Below, piece by piece: positions 23,518 through 30,251 of a DNA stretch of 32,721 nt (positions within the stretch are counted from its first letter, which is position 1; each line of letters starts with the position of its first letter). Position numbers and translations under genes: made by a program. Source of the stretch: Saccharothrix coeruleofusca. GTDB lineage: Bacteria > Actinomycetota > Actinomycetes > Mycobacteriales > Pseudonocardiaceae. The notes beneath the pieces were generated by a model. The model was not told where the DNA came from and searched no databases. It saw only the letters and a program-made list of their open reading frames with translations. The DNA is taken from assembly GCF_014648515.1 (NCBI RefSeq), contig NZ_BMRG01000002.1:680471-713191 (forward strand), given 5' to 3'.

Positions 23518-24734
23518 TCGAGGCGTTCGCGCGCAGGACGGCCGGGCTGGTCCTGGTCGCCCTCGCCGCGGTCGTACCGGTCGTCGCCTACACGCGCCTC
23601 GACGCGTGGGACGCCGAACTCGCAGGCCGAGCCGATCCTTCCTCGATCGACCTGGTCGAGATGCTGCTGGGCGGCATCGGTGTCTGGGTGATCATCGGCA
23701 CCGGACTCTGGTGGCATCGGCACCGCACGACGATGTGGCCGATCTGGGCCCGCTGGGCGACAACTCCGGGTCTGTTCCTCGCGGTCTTCATCTGCCTTTC
23801 CATCGCGTCGAAGAAAAGCGCGCCGATCGCGCTCGCGATCGGCGCGGGGTTGATCGCGGCCTGCTGGGCGTTGAGCGAGGCGGTGCGGTTGGTCATGACC
23901 TGCCCCATCACGGACGGGCTGATCGCGTCGCGGCTCGAGATCCCGTTCCGCGTCAGGGGTCTCAAGGCACGGCTGTGCGTTCGACACGACAGACTCGTGC
24001 TGGACAGCCTGACCTCACGGCGGAAGCGGTCACGTGACGCGGTGGCGGTGCCGTGGCAGGCACTCCGGTTCATCGAGCTGATCAACGTCGAACAGAAGAC
24101 GGTCTGCCAGGTGCTGGTGTTCTCCGGTCTGCCGCAGGCGCACGCACGCGAATTCGATGTACCCCCTGGTCCCGCGCTGCACATCGTCGGCACCGCGCGC
24201 GAACTACTCGTCCCGGTCACGAACGAGGTCGGACGCGCGGTTCTGCGTGCGGTCGAGGCCCGATCAGCCAATGTGGAAGTCGACGAAGGCCAACTCTCCG
24301 AGGACGAGTGGCGGCGGAGAAGCGGTGTCCGGAGGACCAACGCACTCACCCACGTCCAGCGCCGCGCCGGTGTCCACTACCGCACCGACTACCGGCCCTA
24401 CCGCCTGATTCCCGTGGCGGGCTTCCTGGTGATGCCACTCTTCGCCTTGTCGGGCATGACGCTGTCGCTGATCACGGGATCGAAGGAGTGGCAGGAACAG
24501 TTCTACGTCGTGGACGGGGTCGTGACCCCGTGGAACGTCGCGATCCTCGCTGTTGCTTCCATCGGGTTCCTGTACGTCCTGCACCGCTTGGTGGTGAAGA
24601 GCTTCCTGAGCTTCATGGAGGGGCAGAACTACATCGAGGCCTACCCCGAACCTCCTGCCCGAGCGAAGGCCGGGACCGTGCCGGGCTCCGGCAAGCGCAA
24701 GAAGAAGCGATCACCTGGATCGACATCCACGTGA
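23514..24734 (+). CDS. Six-helix membrane protein with central soluble domain
   Basis: The 406-residue product starts at GTG 23514, overlapping the effector stop as GTGA. Likely membrane segments are residues 9-27, 47-67, 84-98, 101-125, 297-321 and 338-360. A soluble domain lies between the fourth and fifth (residues 130-290), with beta strands such as LCVRHDRLVLDSL, VAVPWQALRFIELINVE and VCQVLVFSGL reminiscent of a bacterial PH-like domain. The tail is Lys/Arg-rich (GSGKRKKKRS). I do not know the family. Its tight coupling to the effector suggests an immunity or effector-handling role at the membrane, or a component that helps export. That is an inference from context only. Confidence 0.85.
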   Translation: MIEAFARRTAGLVLVALAAVVPVVAYTRLDAWDAELAGRADPSSIDLVEMLLGGIGVWVIIGTGLWWHRHRTTMWPIWARWATTPGLFLAVFICLSIASKKSAPIALAIGAGLIAACWALSEAVRLVMTCPITDGLIASRLEIPFRVRGLKARLCVRHDRLVLDSLTSRRKRSRDAVAVPWQALRFIELINVEQKTVCQVLVFSGLPQAHAREFDVPPGPALHIVGTARELLVPVTNEVGRAVLRAVEARSANVEVDEGQLSEDEWRRRSGVRRTNALTHVQRRAGVHYRTDYRPYRLIPVAGFLVMPLFALSGMTLSLITGSKEWQEQFYVVDGVVTPWNVAILAVASIGFLYVLHRLVVKSFLSFMEGQNYIEAYPEPPARAKAGTVPGSGKRKKKRSPGSTST

Positions 24735-24908
24735 AACGTCCGGAACGGCCGGCGCGGTAGGTGGTTTCACCTGCCGACAGCCAGGAGGGGCGGTCGGTCA
24801 TCACCAAGAACACGATCACAGTGGGGCTCATTGGGGTGAGTTGAGAGTTACCCATGATGCCGATGCCACCTCCCCGGCACACCAACCGCGCCGGCGTGGC
24901 GAAGTTGA

Positions 24909-25385
24909 TGCGCCGGAACGGGAACCGGCGACAACCGCGCCGACGAGCCGGTCACCGTCGACTCCGAAACCGCCCTCGACGACGCCTTGGCCGACATCCT
25001 GGCCAACCCGCAGCCGCACCCGACCGTGGTGTACGCCCAGAACCGGCCAACGGTCGGGCCGGCCGAGTTGCCCGACCACCAACTCAAGTTCGACCTCGAC
25101 GCCGAGCACCACGTCGCCGCAGTGCACCTATTCGGGCCGAAAGACTTCCTGCCGACCGAGACGACGAGTGACACGGACGACACCGCGGCATGGATCGCCG
25201 TGCCCCGACAAGCAGAGAACCGGATGCCCAGCGGCGTGACGCTCTACATCGACAGGGACACCCGCACCGAGTTCCCCCAGGAAGCCACCCTGCCGCTGAA
25301 CCTGCTCCGCGAACTCCTGCACGAATTCATGCGAACCGGCCAACGCCCCACATGCGTCGACTGGCAGCGGACCGACATCTTCTAG
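24909..25385 (+). CDS. Imm1 family immunity protein, 5' end uncertain
   Basis: The frame open from 24909 to the TAG at 25383-25385 reads ADEPVTVDSETALDDALADI, LANPQPHPTVVYAQNRP, LKFDLDAEHHVAAVHLFGP, AAWIAV, LYIDRDTRTEFPQEATLPLN, LLRELLHEFMRTGQRPTCVD, W. This is the Imm1 family, including the FPxE block and the FxRTGxRPxxVxW end. No ATG, GTG or TTG codon occurs in frame before the PVTVDSE block; the first is TTG at 24987, which would cut off the family's first strand. Upstream ATG codons (24854, 24910) lie in another frame. A base gained or lost near 24915-24930 would explain this, so the gene may be a recent pseudogene. Imm1 proteins neutralise polymorphic toxins in the cytoplasm. The stretch 24735-24908 shows no gene. 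Confidence 0.7.
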   Translation, partial: CAGTGTGDNRADEPVTVDSETALDDALADILANPQPHPTVVYAQNRPTVGPAELPDHQLKFDLDAEHHVAAVHLFGPKDFLPTETTSDTDDTAAWIAVPRQAENRMPSGVTLYIDRDTRTEFPQEATLPLNLLRELLHEFMRTGQRPTCVDWQRTDIF

Positions 25386-25556
25386 CGGCAACGCGACCCC
25401 ACGCGCCCGTCAACGGCCGTCTGGGCATGTTTGGGCTTGGTACGCCGGAGCCGGGCATCCGCAGCCGCTGCGTCCGCCGAAAAGTCACCAGTAGAACCAC
25501 CCGGCCGGGTTACTGAGACCTGGAGCACATAGCTGACAACATTTCGTCCGGAGCGA

Positions 25557-25579
25557 CCGCCTGCTCCAGATTCGCTCCA
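25557..25579. repeat. 23-bp near-repeat, right copy
   Basis: CCGCCTGCTCCAGAT followed by TC and GCTCCA matches 21 of 23 bases of the element at 15592-15614. It sits about 100 bp downstream of tRNA-Ala, outside its terminator. Apart from it, 25386-25616 holds only one weak minus-strand frame (77 codons) that I do not call as a gene. Confidence 0.55.
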
Positions 25580-25616
25580 GACCAGCCACCGCAGTCCACA
25601 GTAAACGGAAAGCAAG

Positions 25617-25655
25617 ATCGCCCGCCACCTGCATTACCGCAGGTCAGCGGGCGAT
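25617..25655 (-). terminator. Strong hairpin terminator of tRNA-Ala
   Basis: The arms ATCGCCCGC (25617-25625) and GCGGGCGAT (25647-25655) pair perfectly, and inside them ACCTGC and GCAGGT pair across an ATTACC loop. In the tRNA direction it is followed by a T-rich CTTGCTTTCC. It lies 21 bases past the tRNA end and fits an intrinsic terminator. Confidence 0.8.
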
Positions 25656-25675
25656 TCTCATACTATGTTCACTTG

Positions 25676-25748
25676 TGGAGCTGAGGGGACTCGAACCCCT
25701 GACCCTCACACTGCCAGTGTGATGCGCTACCAGCTGCGCCACAGCCCC
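25676..25748 (-). tRNA. tRNA-Ala (anticodon GGC)
   Basis: The 73-base gene folds as a complete cloverleaf. The acceptor stem GGGGCTG pairs with CAGCTCC (one G-U) and is followed by discriminator A. The D arm is GCGCAGCTGGTAGCGC and the anticodon stem TCACA/TGTGA closes the loop CTGGCAG, giving anticodon GGC. The T arm AGGGGTTCGAGTCCCCT has the TTCGA motif. CCA is not encoded. It reads codons GCC/GCT, common in this genome. tRNA genes are frequent integration targets, and this one borders the ESX accessory island. Confidence 0.97.
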
Positions 25749-25799
25749 GTACTGCTTCACGTTCCCCGGCGGGAACCCCCGCCGTTCTCGTGTGGCAAT

Positions 25800-25827
25800 A
25801 CCGTACATCACCGCCCCGCCGGAACAA
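25800..25827 (-). promoter_or_regulatory. Probable tRNA-Ala promoter
   Basis: On the minus strand TTGTTC (25822-25827) and TACGGT (25800-25805) are separated by 16 bp, about 50 bp ahead of the tRNA. They resemble -35 and -10 boxes of the main sigma factor. Confidence 0.5.
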
Positions 25828-25873
25828 AAATCGGGGGTACCCCTGACGCATCTGGCCTGCTAGACCCGTGTGC

Positions 25874-27172
25874 GTGAGCACCGACGCGCACCCGCTGACC
25901 GACCCCGACGCCGAGGGCGTCGACCCGGAGCGCCGGAGGGAGGTGCAGGAGCGCGGGCTCCGGCGGCTCGTCCGACGCCTCCTCGACGCTGACGGCGTGC
26001 AGGCGCGGCGGCTGCGGGAGCGGGGCATCACCGATCACCGGGACGTGTCGCTGGCCGATCTGCCTCGGCTACCGATGGTGACCAAACAGGACTTGTGGGA
26101 CCACTACCCGCTGGGCTTCCAGGCGGATGATCGGATCGTGTGCGTCCACGGGTCCTCGGGCACGGGTGGCCGCCCCACGCTGGTGCCCTACACGGCCCAC
26201 GACGTGGACGTCTGGGCGCAGGTGATGGCGCGTGCCCTGGCCGGGGCGGGCGTCACGCGGAGGAGCCTGATCCACAACGCCTACGGGTACGGCTTGTTCA
26301 CGGGTGGGCTCGGGGTGCACCACGGCGGGATGCGGTTGGGGGCCGCTGTGCTGCCCATCTCGGGCGGGATGACCGAGCGGCAGGTGCGGTTGGTCGCGGA
26401 CCTCCGGCCTGACGTGCTGTGCTGCACGCCCTCCTACGCGATCCACCTCGGTGAGGCGTTGGCGAAGGCGGGTGTGGAGCCCACGTTCAAGGTCGGGATT
26501 TTCGGCGCCGAGCCGTGGACGGAGGAGATGCGCGGTCAGGTGGAGGGGGTCCTGGGGCTCAGGGCGTTCGACATCTACGGGCTGTCGGAGGTGATCGGGC
26601 CGGGGGTGGCCTGCGAGTCGTGGGATTCGGTGGGGATGCTCAACGTCGCCGAGGACCACTTCTACGTCGAGGCGGTGGACGTGGAGGGGAATCCGGTGCC
26701 GGACGGGACGCCGGGCGAGCTGGTCTTCACCACGTTGACCAAGACGGGGATGCCGTTGCTGCGCTACCGCTCCGGGGACGTGGCCTCGCTCGCCGGGCCC
26801 GCGCCGGGCAGTGCCCGGACGTTGCGGCGGATGAGCAAGGTGCTGGGGCGGCGGGACGACATGCTGGTGGTGCGCGGGGTCAACGTGTTCCCCAGCGAGA
26901 TCGAGGCGGTGTTGCTGGCCGATCCTCGGGTCAGCCCGCACTACCTCGTGGTGGAGGACCGGCGGGACCCCGCGCGACCGGAGCTGCGGGTGGTCGTGGA
27001 GAGCACGCCCGAGGCGGGCCGGGAGCTGGCGGGGGCGCTGCGCGAGCGGTTGGGGATCAGCTGCGCCGTGGAGGTGGTCGCCGAGGGGGTGGTGCCGCGC
27101 AGCGAGACGGGCAAGGCGAAGCGGCTGGCCCGGTGGAGCGCGGGTCAGCCGCCGGTGCCGGGGCTCACTTGA
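25874..27172 (+). CDS. paaK: Phenylacetate-CoA ligase-like acyl-CoA synthetase
   Basis: The product has 432 residues from GTG 25874 (GTG 25868 adds two). A TAGACC -10-like box ends seven bases before 25874, so the message is probably leaderless. Adenylation motifs in order are VHGSSGTGGRPTLVPYT (ATP-binding loop), FDIYGLSEVIGPG, GELVFTTLTKTGMPLLRYRS with GD, GRRDDMLVVRGVNVFPSEIE and a C-terminal ETGKAKRLAR with the catalytic lysine. This order is that of PaaK, which activates phenylacetate to phenylacetyl-CoA with ATP. No other paa genes are in the window, so the true substrate may be a different aryl acid. It is convergent with the DsbA-like gene and their ends overlap by eight bases. Confidence 0.88.
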   Translation: MSTDAHPLTDPDAEGVDPERRREVQERGLRRLVRRLLDADGVQARRLRERGITDHRDVSLADLPRLPMVTKQDLWDHYPLGFQADDRIVCVHGSSGTGGRPTLVPYTAHDVDVWAQVMARALAGAGVTRRSLIHNAYGYGLFTGGLGVHHGGMRLGAAVLPISGGMTERQVRLVADLRPDVLCCTPSYAIHLGEALAKAGVEPTFKVGIFGAEPWTEEMRGQVEGVLGLRAFDIYGLSEVIGPGVACESWDSVGMLNVAEDHFYVEAVDVEGNPVPDGTPGELVFTTLTKTGMPLLRYRSGDVASLAGPAPGSARTLRRMSKVLGRRDDMLVVRGVNVFPSEIEAVLLADPRVSPHYLVVEDRRDPARPELRVVVESTPEAGRELAGALRERLGISCAVEVVAEGVVPRSETGKAKRLARWSAGQPPVPGLT

Positions 27173-27920
27173 GCAGGTCGTCCAGCCAGCCGCGGTTGCT
27201 GACGTCGACCGGCTGGTCGCCGACCGTCACGGTGGGGGTGCCTTCGAAGAACGACGTCTGCTTGGCCTTGTCCAGCTCCGCCGTGGCCAGCGCGTCGTGC
27301 TTGCCGGTGTCCACGCAGGTCTTGAACTCCTCCGAGGTGATGCCCAGGTCGGTGCCGAGCTTGACCAGTTCTTCCTTGGTGTAGCCGGGGCCGCCCTCCT
27401 CGGGCTGCGCGGCGAACAGGCTGCTGTGGTACTCCCAGAACTTGCCCTGGTCGGCCGCGCAGAGGGCGGCGTTGGCGGACAGGCCGGAGTAGCCCTGGGG
27501 CTCGGACATGCGGTTGAGCATGGGCAGCATGTGGTAGCGGGCCTTGAGGGTGCCCGCCTCGATGCGCTCCTTGATCTGCCCGTGGTAGGCCTCTTCGAAG
27601 CTGCCGCAGCCGGGGCAGATGAAGTCCTCGTAGATGTCGATGGTGACCTTGGCGTCGTCCTTGCCGACGACGACCACGCCCTCCTCGCGCTGCACGGGCG
27701 CGGAGATGCTCTGCGCCTGCTGGGGCGTGAGCTTGGGCTCGTCCTTGGAGGCGCCGGTCCAGATCACGCCGCCGACGACGGCCAGTGCCAGCACGGCGAC
27801 GACCACCACGCCTGCGATGATCTTGGTGCGGTCGCCGCCCGCCGCGCGTGCCCCCGTGACGGCCTTGGCGGCCCGTTGCTGCTGCTTCTTCTTCCGAGCG
27901 TTGCGCTCAGCGCCACCCAC
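27165..27920 (-). CDS. Membrane-anchored DsbA-like thioredoxin-fold protein
   Basis: The 251-residue protein starts at GTG 27920 with GAAGGA upstream. A Lys/Arg-rich cytoplasmic head (residues 9-32) is followed by one membrane helix (33-55), which leaves the rest outside the cell. The thioredoxin fold begins near residue 82, with active-site C102-P-G-C105 in YEDFICPGCGSFEEAY and the cis-proline loop FFEGTPTVTV near the end. The alpha-helical insert (YSGLSANAALCAADQGKFWE) is that of DsbA-like proteins. It likely forms or transfers disulfides in exported proteins, which could include the cysteine-bearing lipoproteins of this window. Confidence 0.93.
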   Translation of the reverse strand: MGGAERNARKKKQQQRAAKAVTGARAAGGDRTKIIAGVVVVAVLALAVVGGVIWTGASKDEPKLTPQQAQSISAPVQREEGVVVVGKDDAKVTIDIYEDFICPGCGSFEEAYHGQIKERIEAGTLKARYHMLPMLNRMSEPQGYSGLSANAALCAADQGKFWEYHSSLFAAQPEEGGPGYTKEELVKLGTDLGITSEEFKTCVDTGKHDALATAELDKAKQTSFFEGTPTVTVGDQPVDVSNRGWLDDLLK

Positions 27921-27990
27921 GTCCCGATGTCCTTCCCGGCCGACCTGCGTCCCGCAGGCTACCGAGTGATGCTGAGCGGAACCTGAGCGC

Positions 27991-29304
27991 TCACGCGTCC
28001 GGCTGACGCGGGCGGCCCGCCAGGCGCTCGCCGACCGGGAGCTCCGGGCCCTCGTCGAGGGTGCCGCACTCGCCCGCCACGGTCTCGGCGACGTGCGTCT
28101 TCTCCTGGCGGGGCAGGGTTTCGGGAGCGAACAGCCAGGCCACCAGCGCGATGACCATGATGCCGCCCGTCACGGTGAACGCGGCGGTGTAGGACAGGTT
28201 GTCGGCCAGCACGCCCGCCAGCAGCGGGCCGACGATGGCGCCGCTGTCGGCGGCCATCTGGAAGCCTGCCAGCACCGGGCCGCCCTTGCCCTTGGGGCCG
28301 ATGACGTCGGCGACCACGGCGTTCTGCGGCGGGTTGAGCAGTCCCGCGCCCAGGCCCGCGACCAGCGAGGCGATCATGAATTCCAGCACGCCGGTGCTGA
28401 AGCCGAACCAGGTCGTGCCGACGGCGGAGAACACCAGGCCCGCGATGCCCAGCGGTTTGCGGCCGATGGTGTCGGACAGCCAGCCGGACAGGGTCAGCAC
28501 CACGGCGTTGCCCAGGGCGAACACCGACATGGAGATGCCCGCGACGCTTTCGGTGCTGTGCAGGACCTCGACCACGAACAGCGGCACCAGCGAGACCCGC
28601 AGGCCGAACACCGCCCAGCCGTTGGCGAAGCTGGACAGCAGGGACGCCCGGTAGGCCGCGGACTTGAGCGCCGTGCGCACGGTCATGGTCGACTGCGCCT
28701 TGGTGGTGTCCTGCGCGGCCACGGCGGAGTTGCGCAGGAACCACCAGACCACGAAGGCGGCGATGAACAGGGCGACGGCGTAGGTGACGAACGGCACCTG
28801 GATGGAGATGCCCACCAGGAGTCCGCCGACCAGCGGGCCCGCGATGTTGCCGAGCAGGAAGCCGGTGGCCCACAGGCCGGAGGCGCGGCCGCGCAGCGGG
28901 GCCGGGGTGATCCGGATGAGCAGGCCGACCGCGGCGACGGTGAACATGGTGGAGCCGACGCCGGAGAGCGAGCGCAGCACGACCAGCTGCCAGTAGGCGG
29001 TGGCGAACCCGCACGCGCCGGTGCCGACCGCGACGATGAGGATGCCGGTGATGTAGACCCGCGTCTCGCCGAGCTTGCTCACCAGTCGGCCGCTGACCGG
29101 CGCGAAGACCAGCCGGACGAAGGCGAAGGCGCTGATCACCACCGAGACGGCGGTGCTGCCGACGTTGAAGCTGTTGGCGTAGGCGGGCAGCACGGGGGCG
29201 ACGATGCCGAACCCGATGGCGATGATGAAGCTGGCCGCGACCAGCACCCACACCTCGCTGGGCAACCGGGGCTTGGTCTTCGTCGCGCCGGCGTCTTCCA
29301 GCAC
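27991..29304 (-). CDS. MFS transporter, multidrug efflux type
   Basis: The 437-residue protein starts at GTG 29304 with GAGGGGGA upstream. It has about 12 hydrophobic segments in the pattern of the major facilitator superfamily. The first is WVLVAASFIIAIGFGIVAPV followed by LPAYANSFNV. The loop 2-3 motif reads GRLVSKLGETRVY (close to GxxxDrxGrR), and the matching loop in the second half is GWLSDTIGRKP. The hydrophilic tail begins after APETLPRQEK. These features point to a drug:proton antiporter-like exporter; the cargo is unknown. A palindromic operator lies 25 bp upstream, so a MarR-type regulator encoded elsewhere may control it. Confidence 0.92.
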   Translation of the reverse strand: MLEDAGATKTKPRLPSEVWVLVAASFIIAIGFGIVAPVLPAYANSFNVGSTAVSVVISAFAFVRLVFAPVSGRLVSKLGETRVYITGILIVAVGTGACGFATAYWQLVVLRSLSGVGSTMFTVAAVGLLIRITPAPLRGRASGLWATGFLLGNIAGPLVGGLLVGISIQVPFVTYAVALFIAAFVVWWFLRNSAVAAQDTTKAQSTMTVRTALKSAAYRASLLSSFANGWAVFGLRVSLVPLFVVEVLHSTESVAGISMSVFALGNAVVLTLSGWLSDTIGRKPLGIAGLVFSAVGTTWFGFSTGVLEFMIASLVAGLGAGLLNPPQNAVVADVIGPKGKGGPVLAGFQMAADSGAIVGPLLAGVLADNLSYTAAFTVTGGIMVIALVAWLFAPETLPRQEKTHVAETVAGECGTLDEGPELPVGERLAGRPRQPDA

Positions 29305-29328
29305 AGCTGTCCCCCTCGATCGGTTCTG

Positions 29329-29341
29329 TTAGCTGTGCTAA
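29329..29341. promoter_or_regulatory. Palindromic operator before the MFS gene
   Basis: TTAGC-TGT-GCTAA is a perfect dyad of 5-bp arms, of the type bound by MarR-family repressors. On the minus strand a TATCCT -10-like box lies just upstream (29342-29347) and CTGAAT at about 18 bp further, so the dyad would sit at the transcription start. Confidence 0.55.
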
Positions 29342-29366
29342 GGATATGTCACGGGGCAAATGGGAT

Positions 29367-30182
29367 TCAGTCGAGCAGCTCGTCCACCCTGCGTGCGTAC
29401 GCCGTCACGGGGTAGCCCTCCGCGAACCCGCACGCCTCGGCGAACCGCTCCCCCGCGCCGCCCTCGGCCACGTGCGCGGCGACCAGCAGCGCGCCCGCCG
29501 AGCGCAGCGCCGTGACCACCTCGCCGACCAGCGCGCCGCCCAGTCCGCGACGCCGCCGCGCGGGCCGCACCACCACGTGCTCCACCAGCCCCACGCCGCG
29601 CTCGCCGAAGCCCGCGGCGAACCCGCCCAGCCGCTCGCCGTCGTCGACCACCCGGAACACGCAGCGCGGGTCGTCCAGCCGCTGCCCGAGGTGGCGCACC
29701 AGCCGGTCCTGCCCGGCCATGCCCAGGTCGTCGGCCAGCAGCGCGCCGATGCCCGCCAGGTCGGTGTCCTCGGCGGGCCGCACCAGCGGCGAGGTGACCG
29801 GCGTGCCGCGGTGCACCACGGCCAGCAGCTCCTCCACCGCGTACCAGCCCGCGTCGTCGGCGATGCCCTCGATCTCGGCGACCGTGGTCGGCGAGGCGTA
29901 GACGACCGCCTCGGCGCGGCCCACGTCGGCGAAGGTCCGCTCCAGCCGCATCAGGGTGCCCGCGACCTCGGCGGAGGAGCCGTAGAGGGCGCACGCGTGG
30001 TTGCCGCCGGGCAGCGGGTTGTCCCGGTTGACCACCACCTGCGCGCAGCCGACTTTGCCGACCTTGCCGTAGCGGACCGCGCCGGAGGCCAGCCGGGCGG
30101 CCTCCACCAGCACGGCCAGCTCGCGGGCCCGGTAGGGGTCGAGCAGGTCGGGGTCGTCGGGGTCGCGCAGCGGGTCAACCAC
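29367..30182 (-). CDS. GNAT family N-acetyltransferase
   Basis: The frame from GTG 30182 (GAGG upstream) encodes 271 residues. The C-terminal half (about 130-271) is a GNAT domain: VRPAEDTDLAGIGALLADDL, CVFRVVDDGERLGGFAAGFG, then the acetyl-CoA binding motif HVVVRPARRRRGLGGALVGE and CGFAEGYPVTAYARRV. The N-terminal half (HACALYGSSAEVAGTLMRLE, RAEAVVYASPTTVAEIEG) resembles a degenerate second GNAT-like fold. It transfers an acetyl group from acetyl-CoA to an amine; the target is unknown. It is divergent from hrpB with a 69-bp gap. Confidence 0.87.
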   Translation of the reverse strand: MVDPLRDPDDPDLLDPYRARELAVLVEAARLASGAVRYGKVGKVGCAQVVVNRDNPLPGGNHACALYGSSAEVAGTLMRLERTFADVGRAEAVVYASPTTVAEIEGIADDAGWYAVEELLAVVHRGTPVTSPLVRPAEDTDLAGIGALLADDLGMAGQDRLVRHLGQRLDDPRCVFRVVDDGERLGGFAAGFGERGVGLVEHVVVRPARRRRGLGGALVGEVVTALRSAGALLVAAHVAEGGAGERFAEACGFAEGYPVTAYARRVDELLD

Positions 30183-30251
30183 CCGTCCAGCCTCGCACGT
30201 GCCGCCCCTGCGCCGCCGCGCGGCGAGGCCGCGTTGGCACACTGGTCCACC

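Noticed and set aside
25382-25615. Possible integrase C terminus on the minus strand (VWSESGAGGR)
   Set aside because: It reminded me of integrase tails next to tRNA genes, but no catalytic R-H-R-Y residues or upstream integrase are present, so only the near-repeat is reported.
25676-25748. tRNA 3' end as an attachment site with a second copy in the window
   Set aside because: I looked for another copy of the TTCGAGTCCCC region in the window and found none, so no att pair is claimed.
28093-29415. Plus-strand frame antisense to the MFS gene
   Set aside because: Composition is Gln/Asp/His/Gly-rich without motifs, while the minus strand encodes a clear 12-helix transporter.
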